A stretch of DNA of 64,000 bases, taken from Clostridia bacterium. Lineage in GTDB: Bacteria > Bacillota > Clostridia > Christensenellales > Borkfalkiaceae. Of the stretch, positions 18,192-27,248 are shown one piece after another (the first letter of the stretch is position 1; each line of letters opens with the position of its first letter). The position numbers and the translations under genes are program-made. The stretch covers positions 53,388 to 117,387 of the forward strand of contig JAFTHU010000005.1 in assembly GCA_017457215.1 (NCBI GenBank). The letters run 5' to 3'. The notes below the pieces were generated by a model, which searched no databases, was not told where the DNA came from, and saw only the letters and a program-made list of their open reading frames with translations.

Positions 18192-18896
18192 ATGGCACAG
18201 TTACAGGCAATTTTGAAGTATCAGGAAACGGACGCAAAGCTCTACAAATTGGAAAGAGAGCTTGCTGGGTGTGAAGAACGTAAAGAGTACATGAAGTACA
18301 AGAAGTTTTTAGAAACCGCACCCGAAAAATTGGATTCGTTAGAGGTGAAAGCGGCTACCTTGAAAGCGGAGGCTGCGGAACTGACGAAAAAGTATGAACA
18401 AATGGAAGAAACGTTGCAGTATTTCGATAACGTGGACGAACTGCTCACGAGCGGCGCAGACATTTCCTTTTACCAGAAAAAAGCGCAATCCAAGGTGGAG
18501 CAACTGCGGAAATTCAAAGCGGATTTGACGGCGTTGATTGCAAGCATTAAGGAAACGGATTCCGAGTATAAAAAGCTGAAGAAGCAAGTTATTGCAGCGC
18601 AAAATCAATACAAGGAAGCGGCGGAAAAATACAAAGCGGTTAAGGCTTCGAAAGACGGAGAAATGAAAGAAATCGAAAAGGAACTTTCCTTGATTGTCAA
18701 AGAAGTCCCCGAACGAATGTTGGAAGTTTATCAAATGAAGAGAAAGGAGAGGGTTTTCCCCGTCGTGGGAGAAATTGTCGGTACGCGATGTCCGTTCTGT
18801 AGTATGGAACCGCCTCTTGCGGCGAGAAATAAACTGACGGGCGGCGGCACGATAGAGTGCGACAACTGCCACCGTATTATTTTCAGCAAAGAATAA
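18192..18896 (+). CDS. Coiled-coil protein with C-terminal C4 zinc ribbon
   Basis: The 234-aa protein has a long coiled coil from about residue 20 to 175 (heptads rich in Lys, Glu and Leu). It ends in a zinc ribbon with CPFC and CDNC pairs (GTRCPFCSMEPPL to IECDNCHRIIF). This is the DUF164/CdsZ-like family of putative nucleic-acid-binding proteins; function is unproven. It sits directly after the Nif3-like gene, a conserved pairing. GGGAG site and ATG. Confidence 0.88.
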   Translation: MAQLQAILKYQETDAKLYKLERELAGCEERKEYMKYKKFLETAPEKLDSLEVKAATLKAEAAELTKKYEQMEETLQYFDNVDELLTSGADISFYQKKAQSKVEQLRKFKADLTALIASIKETDSEYKKLKKQVIAAQNQYKEAAEKYKAVKASKDGEMKEIEKELSLIVKEVPERMLEVYQMKRKERVFPVVGEIVGTRCPFCSMEPPLAARNKLTGGGTIECDNCHRIIFSKE

Positions 18897-18940
18897 TTCA
18901 CGCTCGGGACGAAAACAAAGAGTACGGCATATAATAAACC

Positions 18941-20005
18941 GTGCAGAAAGTTCGGGTAAAAATTCAATTAGGAAACATACGGCGGAATGCAAAACGATTT
19001 CGGACGTTGACGAAGAAAGCACTTTGCGCGGTGGTAAAAGCCAACGCTTACGGGCATGGAGCAGAAGAGGTCGTAAATGCGTTGAATGGGGAAGCGGACA
19101 GCTTTGCCGTGGCAATTTTAGAAGAGGCGACGCAAATTCGTTTGGCGGCGGCAGGTAAAGACATTTTAGTTTTTACGCCGCCGACGAACAGAGAAGAAAC
19201 GGTATACGGGGCTTGGAATGGGTTTGTCCTTACCGTTTCGGATATTCTTACGGCGCGGCTCGTATCTATCGTTTGCGAAGAAACGGGCGTGCCGCTGAAA
19301 GTACATTTAAAAGTGAATACGGGAATGAACCGTTACGGAACGGACGTTTCCGCTGTCGGAAAAATTTGCAAACTATTACGAGAAAACCCGCGGGTACGGG
19401 TAGAGGGGATATATTCTCATCTCTACGATACCGATATCCAAACGGCGAAATGGCAACGGGCTCGTTTTCTTGGCGCACTGACCGTTTGCAAGCGGTATTA
19501 TCCCAACGTAAAGGCGCATTTGTCTGCAACGTACGGCTGTTTGCTTGGCGAACCGTTCGTTTTTGACGGCGTTAGAGTGGGGCTTGGTTTATACGGATAT
19601 TTGCCAGTTTTAGGAAAAACGGAAGAAAACGGCGCAACCTATTTACCCGTTTTGGAAAAGGGAATGGCGGTTTATGCCAAAGCCATCTCTTCGCGGAAAT
19701 ACGCATACGGCGGCGCAGGCTACGGAAAGGTATTGTTTACACAAACGCCGCTTTCGCTTACGACTTGCCGTTACGGATATGCAGACGGTTTTTTACGGCG
19801 GCGTGAAAACGGTTTAAACGGCGCGGAATCGCAGATGAACGCATTATGTATGGACGGATGTGTTCGGGGTGGAAGGTTGCCGCGCGGGGAGTGGATTCCC
19901 GTGATGACGGACGCTGATAAAACGGCGAAAGAAACGGGTACGATTCCGTACGAAGTATTATGCGCGGCAACGCGGCGCGCGGAGTATGTATATGAAAACG
20001 AGTAG
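18941..20005 (+). CDS. alr: Alanine racemase
   Basis: PLP enzyme interconverting L- and D-alanine for peptidoglycan. 354 aa. The PLP lysine is in CAVVKANAYGHGA near the N-terminus, and the second catalytic Tyr region is in AGYGKVLFT with CRYGYADG. The pyridine-nitrogen Arg is in GVRVGLGLYGY. GTG start (18941) with no strong ribosome site. The N-terminus is slightly short, beginning almost at the first strand, but a longer start is not available in a good context. Its end overlaps the cyclo-ligase gene by 20 bases. Confidence 0.93.
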   Translation: MQKVRVKIQLGNIRRNAKRFRTLTKKALCAVVKANAYGHGAEEVVNALNGEADSFAVAILEEATQIRLAAAGKDILVFTPPTNREETVYGAWNGFVLTVSDILTARLVSIVCEETGVPLKVHLKVNTGMNRYGTDVSAVGKICKLLRENPRVRVEGIYSHLYDTDIQTAKWQRARFLGALTVCKRYYPNVKAHLSATYGCLLGEPFVFDGVRVGLGLYGYLPVLGKTEENGATYLPVLEKGMAVYAKAISSRKYAYGGAGYGKVLFTQTPLSLTTCRYGYADGFLRRRENGLNGAESQMNALCMDGCVRGGRLPRGEWIPVMTDADKTAKETGTIPYEVLCAATRRAEYVYENE

Positions 20006-20606
20006 ACTACGGTTTGTGGAAACGGATTCGCAAACGGAAAAGGAAAGCGTAGCGGAAGAGAAAAAACGTTTGCGGGGATATATGCGTGCCCGTCGGGGCG
20101 AAAATGAAAACCGCGACGTGAAAGAAAGACTGTTGACGGAAAACGTGTTTCAGCTTTTAGACGAACGTTTTAAGGAAGAAGAAAAGAAGACGGCGTTCGT
20201 TTATCTTTCCTATTCATCGGAAGCGCCTACGGACGGATTGATAGAAGAATTTCTCAATCGCGGTTGGAAAGTGTATTGTCCGCAGGTAAAAGGGAAAGAA
20301 ATGAAAGCAGTGGCGTACGGTGAGGATTTTGAATTGTCTTCTTTAGGGATTCGCGAACCGATTGGAGAGGCGTACGACGGTATGATTGCGGTGGCAATCG
20401 TGCCGATGCTTGCGGTGGACAAGCAAGGCAGACGTTTGGGATACGGCGGCGGATTTTACGATAGGTATTTTGAAAAACATCCCGACGTATTGCGGATTGC
20501 GTACGGATTTGATTTTCAAATTGTGAAAAAAGTTCCATCGGAGGATTTTGACGCGACAATGGACGCAATCGTAACGGACAAGCAGATTGTTTGGATACGG
20601 GATTAG
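19986..20606 (+). CDS. 5-formyltetrahydrofolate cyclo-ligase
   Basis: Converts 5-formyl-THF to 5,10-methenyl-THF with ATP. 206 aa. The family signature is near the C-terminus, GRRLGYGGGFYDRYF, with the Mg/ATP loop. The N-terminal KKRLRGYMRARR region fits the substrate-binding start. The beginning of the frame overlaps alr; ATG 19986 and ATG 19992 are both possible. It links to the thyA-folA pair at 54.9 kb through folate metabolism. Confidence 0.92.
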   Translation: MYMKTSRLRFVETDSQTEKESVAEEKKRLRGYMRARRGENENRDVKERLLTENVFQLLDERFKEEEKKTAFVYLSYSSEAPTDGLIEEFLNRGWKVYCPQVKGKEMKAVAYGEDFELSSLGIREPIGEAYDGMIAVAIVPMLAVDKQGRRLGYGGGFYDRYFEKHPDVLRIAYGFDFQIVKKVPSEDFDATMDAIVTDKQIVWIRD

Positions 20607-20647
20607 GAATATAAAAAATTAACGAACAGAAAAACGGAGAAAAAGAT

Positions 20648-21385
20648 ATGGCGGATTTTAAGAAAAAATTCAAATTTTACGCAGCGTACGTGTGGCAGCT
20701 TTTTAAAGATTCGTTGCCCTCGGGGATTATGTACGTTTGCGCCGGGTCTATTTTGATGATGGTTACGTTAAAAATGGACGAGGGGAGTTTTCATTTCAAA
20801 AACGGCGCAGTGGCGTGGATGGTGATTTGTACCGTTATCGCTATGGCATATAACGCGTTGATGTCGTGGGCGAACGGCGGGCAGCAATACGAAATGTTGG
20901 CGTCCGGTAACGTGCGCCGCGCTACGGAGGCAATGTACGGCGAGGGATATAAAATTTCTCGCTATAAAGAAAACAAGGAATACCGTCTTTGGAAAGGCTT
21001 TGTCGTAGGTGCATGGATGGCGCTTGTACCGCTTATCGTCGGGATTGTTTTAGGCGCAAATCAAACGGCGGTAGACGCACGTTTGGCGGAAGACAAAATC
21101 GGCTCTATGGAATTGTTGGGCATTATGTTTTCGGGTTGGTCGGTGTTGCCCGTCTATTATGCAAATGCGGCAGGCAGCAATATCAGTTATTTTGTTACTT
21201 GCTTATTTGCATTGGTGCCTATCGTAACGACGGCGGTCTTTTATACGAGCGGCGCATACGCGCGCAGAAACAAAGCGATTCGCCAACAGCAAATTGCGGA
21301 TAGGCAGGCGGAAATTGCGGCAAACAGACAAAAGAAAATCAATTACGGCGGATTGCCTGGTACAAAGCCTAAAAAGAGAAAATAA
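20648..21385 (+). CDS. Unknown membrane protein with four predicted helices
   Basis: I do not recognise this 245-aa protein. Hydrophobic segments lie at about 23-43, 57-77, 117-139 and 178-198. The stretch ANGGQQYEMLASGNVRR between helices 2 and 3 and the basic tail rich in Arg, Gln and Lys (NKAIRQQQIADRQ, ending KPKKRK) predict cytoplasmic ends. The tail may bind nucleic acid or acidic lipids. It sits between the cyclo-ligase and rsmD genes with its own GGAG site, so it looks like a real gene. Confidence 0.7.
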   Translation: MADFKKKFKFYAAYVWQLFKDSLPSGIMYVCAGSILMMVTLKMDEGSFHFKNGAVAWMVICTVIAMAYNALMSWANGGQQYEMLASGNVRRATEAMYGEGYKISRYKENKEYRLWKGFVVGAWMALVPLIVGIVLGANQTAVDARLAEDKIGSMELLGIMFSGWSVLPVYYANAAGSNISYFVTCLFALVPIVTTAVFYTSGAYARRNKAIRQQQIADRQAEIAANRQKKINYGGLPGTKPKKRK

Positions 21386-21419
21386 TTATATTGTATCGCG
21401 CGCGTATACGGAGCAAATC

Positions 21420-21992
21420 ATGAGAATTATCGGCGGAAAATACAGAAGTAGAGTTTTGGCGGAATTCGACGGGCAGGACGTTCGTCCCACCTCTGATAGA
21501 GCCAAAGAGGCATTGTTTAATATTTTGGCGTTAAAGTTGTTGGGCGCGCGGGTTTTGGATTTGTTTTCCGGGAGCGGCGCATTGGGGCTAGAATGTCTTT
21601 CGCGCGGGGCGCAGGAAGTGGTCTTTAATGATTTTGCAAAGGAAAGCATTGCGATTTTAAAAAAGAATTTGGTTGCTTTAAAAATCCCCATAAACGGAGA
21701 AGAAGCAAAGATTTCAAATGTGGATTATTCGGTTTGTTTAGAGGGTGTGCGCGGAGAGTTTGATTTAATTCTTATCGACCCGCCCTATCGGTTTGATTAC
21801 GGTATAAAGGCATTGGAGAAAATCTCGCAACGAGGATTGTTGACGGAAAACGGCATAGCCGTATATGAACGCGACAGACCGTTTGAAGGAGAAATCGTAG
21901 GTTTGGAAAAATACGACGAACGGAAATACGGTAAAACGTATTTTACCTTTTTTCGCCGAAAAGAAAAGGGTGAACGGAATGAAGGACAATAA
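21420..21992 (+). CDS. rsmD: 16S rRNA (guanine(966)-N(2))-methyltransferase RsmD
   Basis: Methylates G966 of 16S rRNA. The protein (190 aa from ATG 21420) starts with the family opening MRIIGGKYRSR. It has RPTSDRAKEALFN, the SAM-binding VLDLFSGSGALGLECLSRGA, and the catalytic LILIDPPYR (DPPY) motif. An upstream extension to 21294 runs into the previous gene and is not used. rsmD-coaD is a classic pair; the ends overlap by 14 bases. Confidence 0.96.
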   Translation: MRIIGGKYRSRVLAEFDGQDVRPTSDRAKEALFNILALKLLGARVLDLFSGSGALGLECLSRGAQEVVFNDFAKESIAILKKNLVALKIPINGEEAKISNVDYSVCLEGVRGEFDLILIDPPYRFDYGIKALEKISQRGLLTENGIAVYERDRPFEGEIVGLEKYDERKYGKTYFTFFRRKEKGERNEGQ

Positions 21993-22476
21993 GAAAAAAT
22001 GTGTATTTGCGGGTACGTTCGACCCGCCGACGATAGGGCACGAAGCTTTAATCGGCGATTGTTTGAAACTCTTTGACGAGGTTGTGGTGGCGATTATGGT
22101 CAACCCTACGAAAACACCTTGTTTTACGGTGGAAGAGCGTAAGGAAATGCTTTCGCTTATCTTTGAAAAGGATAATCGTATACGGATAACAGAGTTTGAC
22201 GGCACTGTAGCGGAGTTGTTGGAAAAAGAAGGAACGGACGTATACGTGCGGGGAATCCGCAACGGAACGGATTTGGATTTTGAAAACGCAAATTTCTATG
22301 CGAGCTGTAAATTGAATAAAAATCTTACGGCGGTGTATTTGCCTTGTCGGCAAAATTTATTACACATAAGTTCGTCTATGGTACGCAACAGTTTGAAATT
22401 TGGTACGCCAATCGACGAATACGTTTCCCCCAAGATAAAAGCGTATATTCAGGATAAAGGAAAGACGGATGTATGA
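21979..22476 (+). CDS. coaD: Phosphopantetheine adenylyltransferase
   Basis: Penultimate step of coenzyme A synthesis: 4'-phosphopantetheine plus ATP to dephospho-CoA. 165 aa. The HxGH-type motif is in FAGTFDPPTIGHEALI, the VRGIRN substrate motif follows, and LLHISSSMVR is the second nucleotide motif. The start is set at ATG 21979, 8 bases after AAAAGGG; GTG 21970 is the alternative. The FDPPT form is slightly unusual (most have FDPIT), but active-site residues are retained. It overlaps the next gene by four bases. Confidence 0.96.
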   Translation: MKDNKKKCVFAGTFDPPTIGHEALIGDCLKLFDEVVVAIMVNPTKTPCFTVEERKEMLSLIFEKDNRIRITEFDGTVAELLEKEGTDVYVRGIRNGTDLDFENANFYASCKLNKNLTAVYLPCRQNLLHISSSMVRNSLKFGTPIDEYVSPKIKAYIQDKGKTDV

Positions 22477-23084
22477 AGAAGTTGTGTTTATTGATTGCGA
22501 GTCTGTTTGCGAGTTCTATTTTTTGCGCTTGTGATGCGGAAAAGGATTCGTCGGGGAGTAGCGATAGTACGCAGAGTGAAATTTCGTCGTCCATTATATC
22601 CAGCGAGGAAACCGAAAAAACTCTGTATTATGAAACGAAAATCACTTTCTACGTAAACCCCATAAAGGCAGAGGATGCAAGCGATTCGGATTCGCAATAC
22701 GGCGTATATGGTATGTACGGTCAGCAAGTTATGGATAATATGGTGGATTTGCTAAACAGCGGCGAATTTTGGGGTGTATTATTACAGAGGGTTGGCAATC
22801 CAGCGGAGGATTTGGAAACGCTTTTCAAATTCATTAGCGAAAGTGTGGAATATTCTTATTATAATGAAATTTCCAGCGATAATCCATTGCTTTCCCGCTC
22901 GTTTATCTATGCAAATATTTCCGTATCCGAAGAAATCGGAGGAGAATTTGCAAACGATTTGTATACCGCAGTTGTCGAAATAACGCCTGTATACGTAGAG
23001 GAAAATATGGCTGTTCCCAGCGGTTATACGGGGACGAGGTGTAGTGTAACCATAGCTTCTGATTTAACGGAAGAGTGGAAATAA
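22473..23084 (+). CDS. Predicted lipoprotein, possibly Wzz-like fold
   Basis: The 203-aa protein starts with a signal peptide (MKKLCLLIASLFASS) and a Cys at residue 20 that could be lipidated. The lipobox is imperfect (FCAC). A Ser-rich linker follows (about 25-48). The rest (ETKITFYVNP..., repeated strand-helix-strand, RSFIYANISV, YTAVVEITPVYV) resembles the outer part of chain-length determinant (Wzz/YveK) proteins without their membrane helices. That is an inference from the pattern only. ATGA overlap with coaD suggests co-expression, though the roles are unlikely to be linked. Confidence 0.6.
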   Translation: MKKLCLLIASLFASSIFCACDAEKDSSGSSDSTQSEISSSIISSEETEKTLYYETKITFYVNPIKAEDASDSDSQYGVYGMYGQQVMDNMVDLLNSGEFWGVLLQRVGNPAEDLETLFKFISESVEYSYYNEISSDNPLLSRSFIYANISVSEEIGGEFANDLYTAVVEITPVYVEENMAVPSGYTGTRCSVTIASDLTEEWK

Positions 23085-23115
23085 ACCAAAGAGAGTATGA
23101 AAAGGAGATACGGAT

Positions 23116-24138
23116 ATGTTAGAAAAGCAGTATTTTATTCCCGAACCGGAAGAATTTATTTCGGAAAAGCCCATGACAGCGGAAATGAAAAAAATTAAGA
23201 AAGAACGCGACCAAGAAGTTCGCGACGCAATTGCGGGCAGAAGCGATAAAATGCTCGTTGTCGTAGGACCTTGTTCCGCGCACGAGCCTGCGCCTACGTT
23301 AGAGTATATTTCCCGTTTGGGAAAACTCAACGAAAAGGTAAAGGAAAAGTTGGTTATCGTGCCCCGTATTTATACCAACAAGCCCCGTACGAAAGGGGTG
23401 GGGTATAAAGGTATGTTCTTGCAACCCGATCCCGAGGGAGCGGCGGATATTGCAAGAGGAATCCGCAGTATTCGCGCGTTACACCTTGCGGCGATTAACG
23501 AATCGGGTTTGACTTCGGCAGATGAAATGCTCTATCCCGAAAATACGCCGTACGTAGAAGATTTGCTTTCCTACCACGCGGTAGGCGCGCGGAGTGTAGA
23601 AGATCAGCTGCACCGTCAAGTGGCAAGTGGGATCGAAGCGCCCGTGGGTATGAAAAATCCGATGAGCGGAAATATTATTGCTCTTGTAAATTCTATTTTT
23701 GCAGCGCAAAGCCCGCAGGTATTCAAATATCGCAATTATCAAGTAAGTTCGGACGGCAACCCTTATGCGCACGCCATTTTGCGTGGCGGCGTAGACGGGG
23801 CGGGTAGAGACGTTCCCAATTTCCATTATGAAACGGTAATGCAATTAGAGGAAATGTATCGCGGCAGTAATTTGGAAAATCCCGCGATTGTTATCGACTG
23901 CAATCATTCTAATTCTGCAAAGCAATTCAAACAGCAGATTCGTATTGCGGAAGAGGTGATGCAAAACCGTCGCTTCGATAAAGATTTTAAGCGTATTGTC
24001 AAGGGATTTATGATTGAAAGTTTCTTGGTGGAAGGCAGTCAAAAGCACGACGAGGTGTTTGGGAAATCGATTACCGATCCTTGTTTGGGTTGGGAAGATA
24101 CCGAACGGCTGTTGTTGGATTTGGCGGAACAAGTATAA
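23116..24138 (+). CDS. 3-deoxy-7-phosphoheptulonate synthase (class I-alpha)
   Basis: First step of the shikimate pathway, joining PEP and erythrose-4-phosphate. 340 aa of the AroF/G/H type. The core has VVVGPCSAHE, VPRIYTNKPRTKGVGYKGM, the metal and PEP site around ARSVEDQLHRQVASG and PVGMKNP, ILRGG, and the metal-binding DCNHSNSAKQ. ATG after AAAGGAG. It is followed after 19 bases by pheA, so the unit is aimed at aromatic, probably phenylalanine, synthesis. Feedback specificity cannot be read from sequence. Confidence 0.96.
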   Translation: MLEKQYFIPEPEEFISEKPMTAEMKKIKKERDQEVRDAIAGRSDKMLVVVGPCSAHEPAPTLEYISRLGKLNEKVKEKLVIVPRIYTNKPRTKGVGYKGMFLQPDPEGAADIARGIRSIRALHLAAINESGLTSADEMLYPENTPYVEDLLSYHAVGARSVEDQLHRQVASGIEAPVGMKNPMSGNIIALVNSIFAAQSPQVFKYRNYQVSSDGNPYAHAILRGGVDGAGRDVPNFHYETVMQLEEMYRGSNLENPAIVIDCNHSNSAKQFKQQIRIAEEVMQNRRFDKDFKRIVKGFMIESFLVEGSQKHDEVFGKSITDPCLGWEDTERLLLDLAEQV

Positions 24139-24157
24139 AAATCGGTAGGAGAAAGAT

Positions 24158-25012
24158 ATGAAAATTGCATTTTTAGGGCCGGAGGGCAGTTATTCGCATC
24201 TTGCAGCGAAACAATTTTTAAAAACGGAATCTACGGGTGTAAAAAACGCGGGGGAATGGGACGAATGTGTTCCTTTCCGCAACTTTCCCGAGGTGTTGGC
24301 GGCGGTATATAGCGGCAAAGTGGACGCGGCGGCGATCCCCATTGAAAACAGCTTGCAGGGCGGCGTTTCGCAGAATTTGGATTTGTTGCAAGAAACCAAA
24401 GATTTGTATGCGGTAAAGGAACAAATCATTCGGCTTGACCACCGTTTGGTTTACAAAAAAGGAATCAAATATTCGGAAATCGGCAGAGTGTATTCCCATC
24501 GGCAAGCACTTGACCAATGCGCTTCGTTTTTGATAAAGGAATTGCCCTTTGCTTCTTTGCGCGAGACGGAATCGACGGGTTTTGGTATTTCGCGCGCAGT
24601 GGAAGACGATTCGGGTAAGAGTGCGGCGATTGCAGGCGCGCATACGGAAAATTTGCGTAGTGGGTTCGTTATGAGCGAGGAATCTATTTCAGACGAAAAA
24701 AACAATTATACCCATTTCCTCTTGATTAAAAAGGGTGCTTCTTCCGTGCCGCAAACAAGCAATCGTATCTTCTTTTCGGCGGTATGTCCGCACCGTCCCG
24801 GCAGCCTTTTGAAACTCTTGCAGATTATTGCGAAAAGCGGTATCAACATGACGAAGATTGAAAGCCGTCCTGTAAAGGACAGACCGGGAGATTATCGTTT
24901 CTTTATCGAAGCGGATTGCGATATTGCCTCTGCGGAAGCAAAAGAAATGCTCAATTCTATTGTGGCAAACACGTTAGAATGTAAATTGCTTGGGGCGTAT
25001 AACCACGGCTAA
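24158..25012 (+). CDS. pheA: Prephenate dehydratase with ACT domain
   Basis: Converts prephenate to phenylpyruvate. The 284-aa stand-alone protein begins with FLGPEGSYSHLAA, has IPIENSLQGGV and VYSHRQALDQC, and continues into a C-terminal ACT domain (about 197-280) with the Phe-binding TKIESRP motif, so feedback inhibition is expected. The catalytic TRF motif is THF (residues 185-187): the Thr is kept and the Arg is replaced. Adjacent to the DAHP synthase gene. AGGAG site before ATG. Confidence 0.93.
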   Translation: MKIAFLGPEGSYSHLAAKQFLKTESTGVKNAGEWDECVPFRNFPEVLAAVYSGKVDAAAIPIENSLQGGVSQNLDLLQETKDLYAVKEQIIRLDHRLVYKKGIKYSEIGRVYSHRQALDQCASFLIKELPFASLRETESTGFGISRAVEDDSGKSAAIAGAHTENLRSGFVMSEESISDEKNNYTHFLLIKKGASSVPQTSNRIFFSAVCPHRPGSLLKLLQIIAKSGINMTKIESRPVKDRPGDYRFFIEADCDIASAEAKEMLNSIVANTLECKLLGAYNHG

Positions 25013-25049
25013 AGAAAAAGACGGCTAACCGAGTTGCTTTTTCACGTAC

Positions 25050-25086
25050 ATAACGGCTTGTTTTACTTTATTTAAAAAGCCGTTAT
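25050..25086 (+). repeat. 10-bp perfect inverted repeat before the patatin-like gene
   Basis: ATAACGGCTT (25050-25059) and AAGCCGTTAT (25077-25086) flank a 17-base AT-rich loop. The second arm ends just before the GAGGAGG ribosome site. It has no T-run after it, so it may be an operator or a leader hairpin rather than a terminator. Confidence 0.5.
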
Positions 25087-25103
25087 AGCGAGGAGGAGTA
25101 AAA

Positions 25104-25880
25104 ATGAAAAAACTTGGTTTGGCTTTGGGCGCGGGCGCGGCACGCGGCGCGGCGCATATTGGTTTTTTGCGCGTATTGGAAGAAGAGAACATAAAACCCG
25201 ATTATATTGCTGGGTGTTCGATGGGGGCAATCGTTGGGGCGGCATATGCGTCGGGAATGCCTTTGGGGGAGATTCAGCGAATTGTAGACAAGTTGCGATT
25301 GATGGATTTTTTTAGCCCGACGGCAAAGAAAGGCGGCTTGTTCAGTATGCAGAAAATTCATCGATTGATTGAGAAACATCTGGGGAAATTACAGTTTGAG
25401 AATTTAAAAATTCCCTTTCAGTGTATTGCGACGGATATAATTTCGCGGAAGTTAATCACGTTTTCCACGGGTAATGTAGTGGATGCTATTGTGGCTTCGG
25501 CAAACGTTCCTTTTCTGTTTGCACCTATCGAACGGAACGGAATGAGGTTGATAGACGGGTATATTTTGGATCGTGTACCGGTAATGACGGTAAAAACTAT
25601 GGGTGCGGACGTCATCGTGGCGTTGGATGCATTAGGGGAAAGACCATTTGGTTCAAAAAATCCCGCGTCATGGCAAATGGGGCTGGAAATTATGGACATT
25701 TTGGAGTGCGAGCGCGCGAAATGGCGTAAACAGGAGCACGCCAAGGATATCGATTTTTGGTTGGAATACGATTTAGGGGATATGGGGCACGTGGAATTGA
25801 AAAAAATTCGCTTTGCGTGCGAACGCGGTTACGCGCTGGGGAAAGAGCACGTGCAAGCAATAAAAAAAGCTTTGAGATAG
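25104..25880 (+). CDS. Patatin-like phospholipase family protein
   Basis: The 258-aa protein carries the patatin Ser-Asp dyad: oxyanion loop LGAGAARGAAHIG, nucleophile Ser in GCSMGAIVGA (GxSxG), and the Asp in LIDGYILDRVPV. It resembles the small bacterial RssA/YlbK-type proteins and lacks a signal peptide, so it is probably cytoplasmic or membrane-associated. It would hydrolyse lipid acyl esters. A strong GAGGAGG site lies before the ATG, and rarA starts 4 bases after its stop. Confidence 0.9.
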   Translation: MKKLGLALGAGAARGAAHIGFLRVLEEENIKPDYIAGCSMGAIVGAAYASGMPLGEIQRIVDKLRLMDFFSPTAKKGGLFSMQKIHRLIEKHLGKLQFENLKIPFQCIATDIISRKLITFSTGNVVDAIVASANVPFLFAPIERNGMRLIDGYILDRVPVMTVKTMGADVIVALDALGERPFGSKNPASWQMGLEIMDILECERAKWRKQEHAKDIDFWLEYDLGDMGHVELKKIRFACERGYALGKEHVQAIKKALR

Positions 25881-25883
25881 AGT

Positions 25884-27191
25884 ATGGATTTATTTGATTT
25901 TAACAACAACGAAGAAACGGCAAAACCGCTTGCAGAGAGAATGCGGGCAAACGCGTTAGACGAATTTATCGGGCAGAAGCATATCGTAGCGGAAGGCTCG
26001 TTGCTTCGCCGTGCCATCGCAACAGACCGTTTGGGAAGTTGCATTTTTTGGGGGCCTCCTGGATGCGGCAAGACGACGCTTGCCAATATTATCGCTCTGC
26101 GTACGAACGGTGAATTTATCAAATTGAACGCCGTCAACGCGGGGGTTGCGGACGTAAAAAAAGCGGTGGAAACGGCGCGGGAAAATTTAAAACTTTTCGG
26201 TAAACGCACGTATTTGCTTTTGGATGAGTGCCACCGTTTTAATAAAACGCAAAGTGATTCGCTTTTGCCGGCTATCGAGCAAGGAACGATTATTTTTATC
26301 GGTTCAACAACGGAGAACCCGTATGCGGCAATGACGCCCGCTATCGTTTCCCGATGCCGTGTGTTCGAGTTTAAACATCTCACGCAAGAAGATATTGTCG
26401 GGGCGTTAAAAGGCGCATTGAAAAATCGCCACAAAGGCTTGGGAAAACGAGGTGTAACGGCGACGGAAGAGGCAATAGAACACATTGCGCGCATGGCGGC
26501 AGGGGATTTGCGTTCGGCGTATAACGCTTTGGAACTTGCTGCATTAACGACGACGCCCGATAGGGACGGAAACGTAGTGATTACCCTTACAGACGCAGAG
26601 CAGAGCATCCAACGCAAAGCCCTTTCGTATAATGAGGATTCCTATTACGATTTTCTTTCGGCGTTCTGTAAATCGTTGCGCGGCAGCGACGCAAATGCCG
26701 CGTTGTATTACGCTATGCGGCTTATCGAAGGGGGCTGCGACCCGATGTTGGTTGCTCGCCGTTTGGTGGTGCATTCGGCGGAGGACGTAGGAATGGCAGA
26801 CCCCAGGGCGTTACAGGTGGCGACGTCTGCTATGTATGCGTTGGAAAAGATTGGCTATCCCGAAGCGCGAATTCCGCTTGCCGAGGCGATTATTTACGTG
26901 TGCGAAGCAGATAAAAGTAACTCGGTGGTAAATGCGATGTATGCGGCGATTGAGGACGCGAAAACGGTGCGCGACGACAACGTTCCCGTCTATTTAAAAG
27001 ACAACAGCTTCGGCAGCAAAGAGGATAAAGCAAACAGCGCAGCGTATAAATATCCGCACAATTACGGCGGATATATAGAACAGCAGTATTTGCCCGATTC
27101 TTTAAAAGACAGAGTATATTACGTGCCGGGAAACAACGGGTATGAAAATACGGTAAAAGAGATTCGTGAACGCAAGGGTAAAAAACGTTAA
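25884..27191 (+). CDS. rarA: Replication-associated recombination protein A (RarA/MgsA)
   Basis: AAA+ ATPase acting at stalled forks with SSB and the clamp-loader relatives. 435 aa. Walker A is in FWGPPGCGKTT, Walker B in LLLDECHRF, sensor 1 in FIGSTTENP, and the arginine-finger region in PAIVSRCRVFEF. The C-terminal tetramerisation part includes DPMLVARRLVVHSAEDVG and KDNSFGSKEDK. Start ATG 25884 follows the lipase gene closely. Normal length. Confidence 0.96.
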   Translation: MDLFDFNNNEETAKPLAERMRANALDEFIGQKHIVAEGSLLRRAIATDRLGSCIFWGPPGCGKTTLANIIALRTNGEFIKLNAVNAGVADVKKAVETARENLKLFGKRTYLLLDECHRFNKTQSDSLLPAIEQGTIIFIGSTTENPYAAMTPAIVSRCRVFEFKHLTQEDIVGALKGALKNRHKGLGKRGVTATEEAIEHIARMAAGDLRSAYNALELAALTTTPDRDGNVVITLTDAEQSIQRKALSYNEDSYYDFLSAFCKSLRGSDANAALYYAMRLIEGGCDPMLVARRLVVHSAEDVGMADPRALQVATSAMYALEKIGYPEARIPLAEAIIYVCEADKSNSVVNAMYAAIEDAKTVRDDNVPVYLKDNSFGSKEDKANSAAYKYPHNYGGYIEQQYLPDSLKDRVYYVPGNNGYENTVKEIRERKGKKR

Positions 27192-27248
27192 AGACGGAAT
27201 AACGGGCATACCGTGTACGTGATGAATGATTAAAACGAGGAAAAGAAG

